DNA of 64,000 nucleotides from NCBI GenBank assembly GCA_011170285.1, contig DUEE01000003.1:1-64000 (forward strand), read 5' to 3'. The position numbers and the translations under genes were made by a program. Numbering within the stretch: the stretch's first letter is position 1; each line of letters opens with the position of its first letter. This DNA comes from Dehalococcoidia bacterium. GTDB lineage: Bacteria; Chloroflexota; Dehalococcoidia; Dehalococcoidales; W498. Below the pieces are notes generated by a model that worked only from the letters and a program-made list of their open reading frames with translations, was not told the DNA's origin and did not search any database. Of this stretch, positions 17,718-25,764 are shown in pieces.

Positions 17718-18518
17718 TTCTGGCTCACCACACGAATAGCTTTTGGTCTCATAAGACCAAGGAATCCTATACTAGGGAATGAGTTAGCCGGGGAAATTGA
17801 ATCAGTAGGCAAAGATGTGAAACTATTTAGGAAAGGTGCCCAGGTTTATGGAGCAGGACAAATGGGCGTCCATGCCGAGTATACATGTATGCCCGAAGAA
17901 AAGGTGACAATGAAGCCGACCAATATGACCTACGAGGAAGCCGCCGCAGTTCCTTTCGCGGCCCCCGTATCACTGCAATTCCTTAGAAACAAGGGGGGTA
18001 TTCAGAGCGGTCATAAGGTTCTGATAAATGGAGCTTCTGGTGGCTTGGGTACGTTTGCGGTACAACTAGCCAAATACTTCGGAGCAGAAGTTACCGGGGT
18101 ATGCAGTACAACGAATCTGGAATTAGTGCAGTCTATTGGGGCAGATAGAGTGATTGACTATACCAAAGAGGATTTTATAAAAGAGGGTCAGACCTATGAT
18201 ATTATTTTTAATGCGGTAGGCAAAAATTCGTTTCCAAAATGTAAAAGTTCACTGAATCAAAAAGGAATCTATCTTTCCACTGTTGCTACTATTCCACTGC
18301 TTGTGCTAATGTTATGGACTTCAATGATAGGCAGTAAAAAAGCAATATTTATGATGGCACCATACCGCATAGAAGATCTCATCTTTCTTAAAGAACTCAT
18401 TGAGGCGGGAAAGATAAAATCGGTCATTGATAGAAGCTATCCGTTGGAACAAATTGTCGAGGCTCACAGATATGTCGAAAAAAACCATAAAAAGGGAAAT
18501 GTAGTCATCACTGTGTAA
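17718..18518 (+). pseudogene. Dehydrogenase remnant C: lacks N-terminus
   Basis: In-frame similarity to the copies at 14779 and 20782 begins at [11 protein letters not shown] (17718), five bases after the rhodanese stop codon, and continues through [12 protein letters not shown] to the C-terminus ([19 protein letters not shown]). About the first 55 residues, including the start codon, are gone. The remaining part has the Rossmann motif [23 protein letters not shown] at 17817 could start a 233-residue protein, but without a ribosome binding site. It belongs to the quinone-oxidoreductase-like medium-chain dehydrogenases. Confidence 0.75.
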
Positions 18519-18606
18519 GGTAATACTGTCTTTGAGGTGAATATGGCGATAGATCAGGTGGAGGTGTCGTATTTCTGCCGATTATATTGATAAGAGATTG
18601 AAGCAT

Positions 18607-19551
18607 ATGACGGAAAGCATAAAAGACAATCATTTTGCCATTCAGACATTCAGCATTTCCAGGAGATTCGGGAATCTTGTAGCGGTAGATAGCATAGACC
18701 TGTCCGTTAAGGAAGGAGAGCTGTTCTCATTGCTCGGGCCAAATGGCGCCGGTAAAACAACCGCTATTAAAATGCTGTGCTGTCTGCTCAAACCGAGCAG
18801 CGGTACAGCCACGATAATGGGTCATGATGTACAGAAGGATCCCATAGCAGTGAAAACAGTTATAGACGTCTCGCCACAGGAGACAGCAATCGCTGAGCAT
18901 CTTAACGCCTGGGAGAACCTGAGCTTGATGGGGGGGATACACGGAGTTGGGAAAGAAGAGGTAAAAAAGAGGTCAGAGGAACTGCTGGAGATGATGGGTC
19001 TAACTAAGCGGGACAAAGAGCAAGTGAGGAAATATTCAGGGGGGATGAAAAGAAGGCTCAGCATCGCTATGGCTCTTGTTTCTGACCCTCAGGTGCTATT
19101 TCTGGACGAACCTACCCTTGGCCTGGATCCTCAGTCGAGAAGGAGCATATGGGAACATATAGCGGAGCTCAAAGGGAAAAAGACGATAGTGCTTACAACC
19201 CACTACCTGGAAGAAGCTGACTCCCTGGCGGATAGAATAGCGATAATAGACGAGGGTAGGATAGTAGCCCTTGGGACTCCCCGTGAGTTAAAAGATAGCA
19301 TCTCTGATATGCAGGTGATGGTTGTCAAGGCAAAGAACCTGACTAGTGACGCCATTGAGGGTCTCAGGGAGATATACCCGGAAGTAAAAGAAATAGAGGA
19401 CGGGATTGAGATTAAAGCTAAAGAGGTGAATTTCTCAGAAGTTGTGGATTATCTACGACCCAGGGGAGTTGTTATCGAATCCACATCTCAAAAAGAGATC
19501 ACCTTGGACGATGTATTTCTGCATCTTACCGGGAAGGAGCTAAGAGAATGA
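18607..19551 (+). CDS. ABC transporter ATP-binding protein (DrrA/CcmA type)
   Basis: About 314 residues: Walker A GPNGAGKTT, signature YSGGMKRRLS, Walker B VLFLDEPTLGLDP, switch histidine TTHYLEEAD, and a C-terminal extension typical of DrrA-like exporters. It powers the permease encoded next, whose ATG overlaps its stop (ATGA at 19548-19551). Exported compound unknown: drug, lipid or peptide. A TTG at 18598 could start it three codons earlier. Confidence 0.9.
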   Translation: MTESIKDNHFAIQTFSISRRFGNLVAVDSIDLSVKEGELFSLLGPNGAGKTTAIKMLCCLLKPSSGTATIMGHDVQKDPIAVKTVIDVSPQETAIAEHLNAWENLSLMGGIHGVGKEEVKKRSEELLEMMGLTKRDKEQVRKYSGGMKRRLSIAMALVSDPQVLFLDEPTLGLDPQSRRSIWEHIAELKGKKTIVLTTHYLEEADSLADRIAIIDEGRIVALGTPRELKDSISDMQVMVVKAKNLTSDAIEGLREIYPEVKEIEDGIEIKAKEVNFSEVVDYLRPRGVVIESTSQKEITLDDVFLHLTGKELRE

Positions 19552-20270
19552 GATTCATGGGACTGGCGAAAAGAAATTTCAAGGAAATGTTCCTGGACTA
19601 CCTATCCTTAGGTCTGGCAATAGCGTTCCCGCCAGTTTTGCTGCTGATACTATCCCCCATCGGTAGGCTTGAAAGCTCTTTCACTCCTACCAATTTAGCA
19701 CCCGGAATAGCTCTCTTCGGTTTCGTTATGCTGCAATTCAGTTCAGCGATGATACTTGCTAAAGATAGAGACAGCGCATTTTTATCACGGTTGTTGACTG
19801 CCCCGCTCAGGGCTAACGATTTCATTTCAGCCTATTCCCTGCCATACATACCGGTAGCGCTCATCCAAATGGTTCTTATCTTTGCACTAGCAGCTTTGCT
19901 CGGACTTGAGATAACTGGGAATTTAGGCCTCGTTTTTCTCGTCCTTTTTATCATGTCTATGGGCTACATAGGCCTGGGAATGGTTGCGGGTTCGCTCTTT
20001 ACCTACAAGCAGGTGCCCGGTTTTTATACAGCAGTACTCCTCCTGACCATATTTTCAGGAGCCTGGTTCGATTTAGCAGTGTTCGGAAGCGTATTCCAGA
20101 GTATAATGAATGTTTTTCCTTTCGCCCATGCTCTTGATGCAACCAGAGATGTTGTGGTGAATGGCGTTGGTTTCAGTGATATCGCCATAGATTTCTACTG
20201 GGTTCTTGGCTATACCTTAGTGTTCTTTACATTGGGTATTTTCCTGTTTAGGCGGAGAATGGTGGAATGA
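19548..20270 (+). CDS. ABC-2 type transporter permease
   Basis: 240 residues with six hydrophobic segments and the ABC-2 membrane-domain pattern; translation is coupled to the ATPase gene by the ATGA overlap. Together they form a simple export pump, probably as a dimer of each subunit. No separate substrate-binding protein is nearby, consistent with export. Confidence 0.87.
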   Translation: MRFMGLAKRNFKEMFLDYLSLGLAIAFPPVLLLILSPIGRLESSFTPTNLAPGIALFGFVMLQFSSAMILAKDRDSAFLSRLLTAPLRANDFISAYSLPYIPVALIQMVLIFALAALLGLEITGNLGLVFLVLFIMSMGYIGLGMVAGSLFTYKQVPGFYTAVLLLTIFSGAWFDLAVFGSVFQSIMNVFPFAHALDATRDVVVNGVGFSDIAIDFYWVLGYTLVFFTLGIFLFRRRMVE

Positions 20271-20339
20271 ATAATAGGACAACTTATAATCGTCAACACA
20301 AAGTCAGGTGACAAATATGGATGGTTAATAGGAGGTATC

Positions 20340-20528
20340 ATGTCAACACAATCAGATGATCAGAAGAAGCAATGGAACATAACTGGAGTGGCGATACCTG
20401 CAGGACTCTTTATCGGAATGGGTTATGGTTTTTTAGTGGATAATATTACTGCAGGTATCTTCTTTGGTCTTGGCGGTGGTTTTCTCGCCATGTTCATCGG
20501 TATGTTGATTCTCCGGTTCAAAAGATGA
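20340..20528 (+). CDS. Small two-helix membrane protein
   Basis: 62 residues: polar N-terminus (STQSDDQKKQWN), two glycine-rich hydrophobic helices and a basic end (LRFKR). AGGAGG lies 5 bases before the ATG. No family recognised. Follows the ABC exporter by 70 bases and may be co-expressed with it. Confidence 0.6.
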   Translation: MSTQSDDQKKQWNITGVAIPAGLFIGMGYGFLVDNITAGIFFGLGGGFLAMFIGMLILRFKR

Positions 20529-20613
20529 AGCCTTCCTTAGAGCCGGTACTTAGGCGGAAAGATTTTCTGGGGGCTTAAACTTTACACAGAAATGAGCTTG
20601 TATTGAGTGAGTG

Positions 20614-20684
20614 AGAGGGATGGTCTCCCCCACCTCCACCAGGAAGAGGAATCCCTCTGCACTATGAGGTCTAGAGGGCTTTTG
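20614..20684 (+). promoter_or_regulatory. Three-arm inverted repeat, possible attenuator
   Basis: AGAGGGAT (20614-20621) can pair with ATCCCTCT (20651-20658), and the latter can instead pair with AGAGGG (20673-20678), which is followed by CTTTTGT. The two helices exclude each other, as in attenuators. It lies about 100 bases before the dehydrogenase remnant D. Between the first two arms, CCACCTCCACCA resembles the 3' end of tRNA-like molecules. Confidence 0.3.
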
Positions 20685-20781
20685 TAATCGAATAAGGTGC
20701 GTTCTGTGTGGTATGTATAATAGCATTCCTTAAAAAAGCTACTTGAAATCACCAAATCAAAGTAAATTAGGAGGAATAATT

Positions 20782-21291
20782 ATGAAAGCTATTGTATACA
20801 CCAAATACGGACCACCGGATGTTCTTCAGCTCAAAGAGGTAGAAAAACCTACTCCCAAGGACAATGAAGTGCTTATAAATATTCACGCAACAACAGTAAC
20901 GAAATACGACTGTTGGCAGCGAAGTTGCACAGCCCCTACCGGGTTCTGGCTCTTCATGCGAATATCAATAGGGCTCAGAAAACCACAGAAAACTATACTA
21001 GGGACTGAGCTAGCCGGGGAAATTGAAGCAGTAGGCAAAGATGTAAAGCTGTTTAAGGAAGGTGACCAGGTTTTTGGTTACCCCGGGATGAGTTTAGGTG
21101 CTAATGTCGAGTACATATGTCTGCCTGAAGACCTAATTTTCCTCAAAGAGCTTATTGAGGCGGGGAAGATAAAATCTGTCATAGATAGAAGCTATCCGTT
21201 GGAACAGATTGCCGAGGCTCACAGGTATGTCGACAAAGGACACAAAAAGGGAAATGTAGTCATAACTTTGGAGCATAATAACAAAACCTGA
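20782..21291 (+). pseudogene. Dehydrogenase remnant D (internal in-frame deletion)
   Basis: A 169-residue reading frame. Residues 1-116 match the N-terminal half of the medium-chain dehydrogenase ([15 protein letters not shown] ... EYICLPED), then join in frame to the last fifty residues ([20 protein letters not shown] ... VVITL). The nucleotide-binding domain is absent. GAAGA occurs at both ends of the deleted segment when compared with copy C (GAAGACCTAATT and GAAGATCTCATC), suggesting deletion at a microhomology. AGGAGG precedes the ATG, so it may still be translated. Catalysis with NAD(P)H is unlikely. Confidence 0.75.
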
Positions 21292-21359
21292 CAAAGCCCT
21301 GCAGTTGACGGCGGGGACTGGTGGTAGACTGTTTGGAGGCAACTCAAGGAGGTGACAAA

Positions 21360-21545
21360 ATGCCAGAAAATGCTAAAAGGGCAATTGTTTGGCTAGTATT
21401 TGCAGCAGGACTTATTCTTGGCATAGTAGGCTGGTCGACACCTGTATATTCATCCTGGACAGGTACTATTGTTTTCCTTTGTTTCTTGTTTGCTAGTATC
21501 GCACTTAGAATATTGTGGGGGCTCAAAAAGAAAGAAGGGGAATAA
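21360..21545 (+). CDS. Small two-helix membrane protein (NAKRAIV type, copy 2)
   Basis: 61 residues starting MPENAKRAIVWLV and ending WGLKKKEGE, a paralog of the protein at 14162. AAGGAGGTGA lies 3 bases before the ATG. In both copies it neighbours a dehydrogenase remnant and a GIN-domain gene, supporting module duplication. Confidence 0.65.
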   Translation: MPENAKRAIVWLVFAAGLILGIVGWSTPVYSSWTGTIVFLCFLFASIALRILWGLKKKEGE

Positions 21546-21694
21546 TGGCAACCATTGATATGCAGCACTATAACTGTATAGTGGGTTATTGGTTATACAA
21601 ATAACATAAACCACTTTGCCCGTAGTTATCACAACATTAGTTGAGCTGGGAAATCTAAAATTATTTAGAATATCTAACAGATAGGAGGGTAACA

Positions 21695-22474
21695 ATGAAA
21701 AAAGTAATAATGGCAGTATTGGTGGCGGTACTTTTAACCTTGGGATTGCTGGCCAGCTGCGTAGACGGCGTGGTCAAGGGCTCCGGAAACCTTGATACTC
21801 AGGAATTCAATTTTGGCGATTTCGCCCATGTCGAAGTTGGATATGCCTTTGAGGTTGAGATTACCCAGTCTAGTTCATACACCGTCAGCATAACCGCCGA
21901 CGACAACCTGTTCGACTATATCCTGGTTTCTAAGCAGGGCACGACATTAAACATACGTCTCGAACCGGCCCTACATTACGCTTTTACCAAGTTGCAGGCC
22001 AAAATCACCATGCCCCAGCTTCGTGGCCTGGCTCTTTCCGGGGCGACACGGGGTACTGTTTCCGGCTTTACTTCCACAGATAATATTGATATTGAGGTAT
22101 CTGGAGCAAGCTCCCTTAACTTGGTGGAAATATCAGCCGGCGGTGTAGAGTTTGACCTCTCTGGAGCCAGCAGAGTTACCGGTGACATAACCGCCGGTGA
22201 TGTCGACTTTGATGTATCCGGAGCCAGTACCGTCCAATTGGAGGGTTCAGCCAACGATATCGTCGTTGATGCCTCTGGAGCCAGTCGGGTTAAATTGGCT
22301 GCTTTCCCGGTTAGCAACGCAGATGTCACACTCAGCGGAGCCAGCAGTGGTACGGTAAACCTGAGTGGTAAACTGGATGCTAACCTCAGTGGTGCATCAA
22401 AACTATCGTACATTGGTGAGCCTACAATGGGCAACATCAGTACATCTGGCGCGTCTACACTAAGCAAGAAATAA
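21695..22474 (+). CDS. GIN-domain (DUF2807) lipoprotein, SGAS type, second copy
   Basis: 259 residues, close paralog of the 12874 protein. Signal peptide with lipobox (LLASC), mature DUF2807 beta-solenoid with SGAT/SGAS turns about every 20 residues and a shared C-terminal block (KLSYIGEPTMGNISTSGAST). AGGAGGG lies 5 bases before the ATG. The first 40 bases after its stop resemble those after the 12874 gene. Extracytoplasmic, function unproven. Confidence 0.82.
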   Translation: MKKVIMAVLVAVLLTLGLLASCVDGVVKGSGNLDTQEFNFGDFAHVEVGYAFEVEITQSSSYTVSITADDNLFDYILVSKQGTTLNIRLEPALHYAFTKLQAKITMPQLRGLALSGATRGTVSGFTSTDNIDIEVSGASSLNLVEISAGGVEFDLSGASRVTGDITAGDVDFDVSGASTVQLEGSANDIVVDASGASRVKLAAFPVSNADVTLSGASSGTVNLSGKLDANLSGASKLSYIGEPTMGNISTSGASTLSKK

Positions 22475-22635
22475 TAAATTTCGTTTCCTATTTGGTATGA
22501 GGCTGAAGAAGAAACCTTATTCCCCAACAAGTTAAGGTTGAAGGGTTGAGCTGTCACTATATTCGACTACGGGGGAAAGGTGCATATAAAAGTTTTGTCT
22601 TTCGTACTTCTCGACTAAAGGGGGGGAGTTCTTTG

Positions 22636-22652
22636 GAGGGGCTTCGCCCCTC
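22636..22652. repeat. GGGGCTTCGCCCC palindromic repeat unit
   Basis: A perfect 7-bp-stem palindrome (GAGGGGCTTCGCCCCTC) with a 3-base loop, one member of a family found in many intergenic gaps of this window. Here it lies between the converging GIN-domain gene and gatC. Confidence 0.7.
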
Positions 22653-22671
22653 TAAAACTCCACTTTAATCA

Positions 22672-22956
22672 TTAAAGCACAGCCCGTACCCTAAAGAAGT
22701 CGCCTTCTTCTCGGGGGGCATTGGCTAGAATCTGGCTCCGTGGTAAGGAAGGGGAAGCTTCATCGAGCTTCATTACATTCTGGAGAGGAATAGATTGTGC
22801 TGTAGGCGGGATACCACTAGTATCCACCTGCTGTAGAATCTCGAAGTTCTCCAGGATGTTAGATAATTGCTCTCTGAGTCTATCCACTTCGGCATCAGTC
22901 AGCCCCAGCCGAGCCAGGAGGGCAATATGTAACACTTCTTCACGACTTAGTTTCAT
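22672..22956 (-). CDS. gatC: Aspartyl/glutamyl-tRNA amidotransferase subunit C
   Basis: 94 residues with the GatC pattern: LSREEVLHIALLARLGLTD, a middle helix (LSNILENFEIL), and the C-terminal LPRSQILANAP ... FFRVRAVL. GatC stabilises GatA in the GatCAB complex that converts mischarged Glu-tRNA(Gln) or Asp-tRNA(Asn) to the correct aminoacyl-tRNA. gatA and gatB are not next to it and not in this window. Its ribosome binding site lies at the edge of a repeat (GGGGTGAGG before the ATG). Confidence 0.9.
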   Translation of the reverse strand: MKLSREEVLHIALLARLGLTDAEVDRLREQLSNILENFEILQQVDTSGIPPTAQSIPLQNVMKLDEASPSLPRSQILANAPREEGDFFRVRAVL

Positions 22957-22965
22957 TTTTCAACC

Positions 22966-23067
22966 TCACCCCTTTGGTTCTTCTTTAGTGACCCTATCCC
23001 CCTTTATCCCCCTTCCCCTTGTTAAGGGGAAGGGGGAAGTAATTTCTTTAGAGGGGCTTCGCCCCTC
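22966..23067. repeat. Composite palindromic intergenic repeat upstream of gatC
   Basis: Contains a 13-bp-arm palindrome at 23008-23036 (CCCCCTTCCCCTT facing AAGGGGAAGGGGG) and the GAGGGGCTTCGCCCCTC hairpin at 23051-23067. Its left edge (CCTCACCCC) reads GGGGTGAGG on the minus strand just before the gatC start. Confidence 0.7.
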
Positions 23068-23228
23068 TAAAACTCCCCTTTTCTATTACTCCTGAGTAAG
23101 GAGAGGGAGGAGATAGGTTTTGAAGGAGCGAACCCATTAAAACCTTCCCTGATAAATGACTTCTATGATAATTATGTTTGCTAATTATAGCATTCATATT
23201 TAAGTATCGGCAACAGGAGCAGTCCTGC

Positions 23229-23234
23229 TATAAT
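23229..23234 (+). promoter_or_regulatory. -10 box (TATAAT) close to the nfeD-like start
   Basis: TATAAT ends 14 bases before the ATG at 23249. An ATG at 23238 opens a four-codon frame ending in ATGA at that ATG, so the mRNA would have almost no leader. Confidence 0.4.
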
Positions 23235-23248
23235 AAAATGGCAGGAAG

Positions 23249-23650
23249 ATGACCGGCAGACTCATATTGGCTATCATTAGCACTATACTTGAGGAGGCAG
23301 CCATAGTCGTGATTGTGCGTTGGGGCTTGCCTCAGTTAGACATTCATATACCTCTATGGGGTCTTATTACCTTGATGGTGGTATGGGCTGCCTACGCAGT
23401 TATTACTTATCGGATGGGCAGCCGAGCAATGATGAGGAAACCCGAAATAGTTCTGCCTCTGATTAGCAGCCAGGGTAAGGTAGTAAGCCCATTAACCCCA
23501 GAGGGTCTCGTTAGAATTAAGGGTGAGCTTTGGCAGGCTACCTCGGTAGGCGAGAACATAGACACCGGCGAGGAAGTTACCGTAGTAGGACAGAATGGAC
23601 TCAAGCTTATATGTAAGAGCAGTGCTGACGATTTAGAGGGGAGTGAATGA
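23249..23650 (+). CDS. NfeD-like membrane protein
   Basis: 133 residues: two N-terminal transmembrane helices and a C-terminal OB-fold domain (GLVRIKGELWQATS ... IDTGEEVTVVGQNGLKL) characteristic of the NfeD family, partners of stomatin-like membrane proteins. No stomatin gene is adjacent. Its stop overlaps the rtcA start (ATGA at 23647-23650). Confidence 0.8.
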   Translation: MTGRLILAIISTILEEAAIVVIVRWGLPQLDIHIPLWGLITLMVVWAAYAVITYRMGSRAMMRKPEIVLPLISSQGKVVSPLTPEGLVRIKGELWQATSVGENIDTGEEVTVVGQNGLKLICKSSADDLEGSE

Positions 23651-24711
23651 TACATATTGATGGAGCTCAAAAATCAGGGAGCGGCACTATAGTTCGTTTT
23701 GCTTTTGGCTTAGCTACCCTGCTTGGTGAAGAACTCCACCTGACCAATATTCGAGCTAAGAGAGAAAAACCGGGATTAAGACCCCAGCATCTTAAATCAA
23801 TACAGGCACTCAAGCAAATATGCCAGGGTACTATAGATGGTGGTGAAATTGGCTCTATGGAGATACGGTTTAAACCCGGTGGAGAGGTTAAAAGTGGCGA
23901 TTATGAATGGGATATAGGAACAGCCGGGTCGACCACTTTGCTGGCTATGACCCTCCTGCCTGCTGCCTGCTTTGCCTCGAGAACTATGAGCTTCAAGATA
24001 TGTGGAGGGCTATTCCAAGACTTTGCTCCTTCTGCCTATCATATGCAGTATGTCCTTTTTCCTGTGTTAGAGAAGATGGGTATAACGGCTAGGCTCAGTA
24101 TTATTCGTCCCGGCTATGTCCCCAGTGGAGGTGGAGTTATACAGGTAGAGATAGAGCCGGTAACGGGAAAATTAGAGCCAATCAGGTTATCCTGTCAGGG
24201 TGAGGTTACCGGAATTGAAGGGTTTTCCCTTTCTTCTCATCTCAAGCAGAGGCGGGTGAGCGAGCGAATGGTGGAGAAATGTGCCCAATTACTTAAAGCA
24301 AATGGATACGAGGCACAGATAGAAATTGTCAATGACACCACGGCACTTCAGCGTGGGGCGGCTCTTACCATATATGCTAAGACTGGTTCTGGTTGTATTA
24401 TTGGCGCTGATAGAGCTGGCAAACCAGGACTAACTTCGGAAGACATCGGTAAATATGTGGCTAAAAGTTTAATAGACGATTTGGCAACAGGAGCTACGGT
24501 TGACCGGCATTTAGCCGACCAGCTTATATTTTATACCGCTTTAGCCAATGGAGTTAGCCAGTATCGGATACCAATGTTGACAGAGCATGTAGAGACTAAC
24601 CTGTGGCTTGTGGAGAGTATACTCGGAGCCAAGACCGAGGTTAATAAAAATATGGTCACAGTTCAGGGAATAGGCTACTATCCATCAGGGCACAGGGAGT
24701 CTTCTGTGTGA
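23647..24711 (+). CDS. rtcA: RNA 3'-terminal phosphate cyclase
   Basis: 354 residues of the RtcA/EPSP-synthase-like fold. It converts RNA 3'-phosphates to 2',3'-cyclic phosphates using ATP. Recognisable blocks: DGAQKSGSGTIVRFA, RAKREKPGLRPQH, the GGGVIQVEIEP core and the catalytic histidine in DRHLADQLIFY. The N-terminal region resembles archaeal RtcA. It is translationally coupled to the nfeD-like gene and followed by holA, without an rtcB. Confidence 0.88.
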   Translation: MIHIDGAQKSGSGTIVRFAFGLATLLGEELHLTNIRAKREKPGLRPQHLKSIQALKQICQGTIDGGEIGSMEIRFKPGGEVKSGDYEWDIGTAGSTTLLAMTLLPAACFASRTMSFKICGGLFQDFAPSAYHMQYVLFPVLEKMGITARLSIIRPGYVPSGGGVIQVEIEPVTGKLEPIRLSCQGEVTGIEGFSLSSHLKQRRVSERMVEKCAQLLKANGYEAQIEIVNDTTALQRGAALTIYAKTGSGCIIGADRAGKPGLTSEDIGKYVAKSLIDDLATGATVDRHLADQLIFYTALANGVSQYRIPMLTEHVETNLWLVESILGAKTEVNKNMVTVQGIGYYPSGHRESSV

Positions 24712-24735
24712 TAACAAAAAGAAAAGAGGTAAGCC

Positions 24736-25764
24736 TTGCTTTATATTTTGCTAGGTCAAGATGATTTTTCTCTTAGTCATTCGCTTGAGGAGATAAAGAG
24801 AAGTATAGGTGACCAAACACTTTTAGTGGCCAATACCACTATACTTGATGGGCAACAGATCACATTAGACCAATTAAGGACCGTTTGTGAGACGGTGCCC
24901 TTTATGGCTGAAAGACGCTTGATAATTGTCACCGGTCTACTGGAGCGCTTTGAACCTAAAGGTAAAACCAGCCGACGGGGGAAAAGCACACATATAACCA
25001 ATCAACAAGACGAGTATAAATCATTAGCTGCTTATATTACTGAGATACCTGATAGCACAATACTAGTATTAACAGACATTAGGGTAGGAAGTAATAATCC
25101 TCTGTTCAGGGAGCTTTCAGCCAAGGCAGAAATAAGGTCATTCCCTCTACTAAAAGATACTAAACTGCGTCAGTGGATTCAAGGATATGTGGTCAAGGAA
25201 GGGGGCAGCATATCTCCTCAAGCAATGAACTTAATAGCCAAGCTTGTAGGTAGCAATTTGCGGATTATGGCAAATGAAATTAACAAGCTACTCCTATTTG
25301 CTTCAGGTCGCCGTATAGAAGAAGAGGATGTCAACCTGGTAGTGAGCCAAGCTCAGGAGGCTAATGTTTTTACTATGGTTGATGCTATACTTGATTTCAA
25401 AGCTAAGGTAGCCGAACAATGGCTTCAGCAGTTATTACAAAGAGGAGCTGCCCCGGCTTATCTTCTGGTTATGCTATCACGGCAGGTTCAGATGATTGTT
25501 CGAGCTATAGAATTAAGAAACCAAGGAAAAGCTAGGACGGAGATTCAGAATAGGTTGGGTTTAACCTCGGAGTTTGCTTTGCGTAGTATATTGGAACAAG
25601 CTGATAGGTATCCTTTGCCACGACTTGTACAAGTATATCATAAACTTTTAGAAGCTGACCTCTCTATTAAGACCGGGAGATATGATGCTGAACTTACACT
25701 GAATATTCTAATTGCTGAACTATGCCAACAAGGTATAGGAAGTTCACCTCAAGAAAGAGTTTAA
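24736..25764 (+). CDS. holA: DNA polymerase III subunit delta
   Basis: 342 residues matching HolA: N-terminal degenerate AAA-like region (LYILLGQDDFSLSHSLEEI), AERRLIIVTGLL, and the C-terminal collar domain (QVQMIVRAIELRNQG). Delta opens the sliding clamp within the clamp loader. The start is TTG with AGAGGT 6 bases upstream. Its stop overlaps the next start (TAATG at 25762). Confidence 0.88.
   Translation: MLYILLGQDDFSLSHSLEEIKRSIGDQTLLVANTTILDGQQITLDQLRTVCETVPFMAERRLIIVTGLLERFEPKGKTSRRGKSTHITNQQDEYKSLAAYITEIPDSTILVLTDIRVGSNNPLFRELSAKAEIRSFPLLKDTKLRQWIQGYVVKEGGSISPQAMNLIAKLVGSNLRIMANEINKLLLFASGRRIEEEDVNLVVSQAQEANVFTMVDAILDFKAKVAEQWLQQLLQRGAAPAYLLVMLSRQVQMIVRAIELRNQGKARTEIQNRLGLTSEFALRSILEQADRYPLPRLVQVYHKLLEADLSIKTGRYDAELTLNILIAELCQQGIGSSPQERV

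Noticed and set aside
10698-22474. GIN-domain cluster as an antiphage defence island
   Set aside because: No nuclease, helicase, reverse transcriptase or other defence effector is present among the genes.
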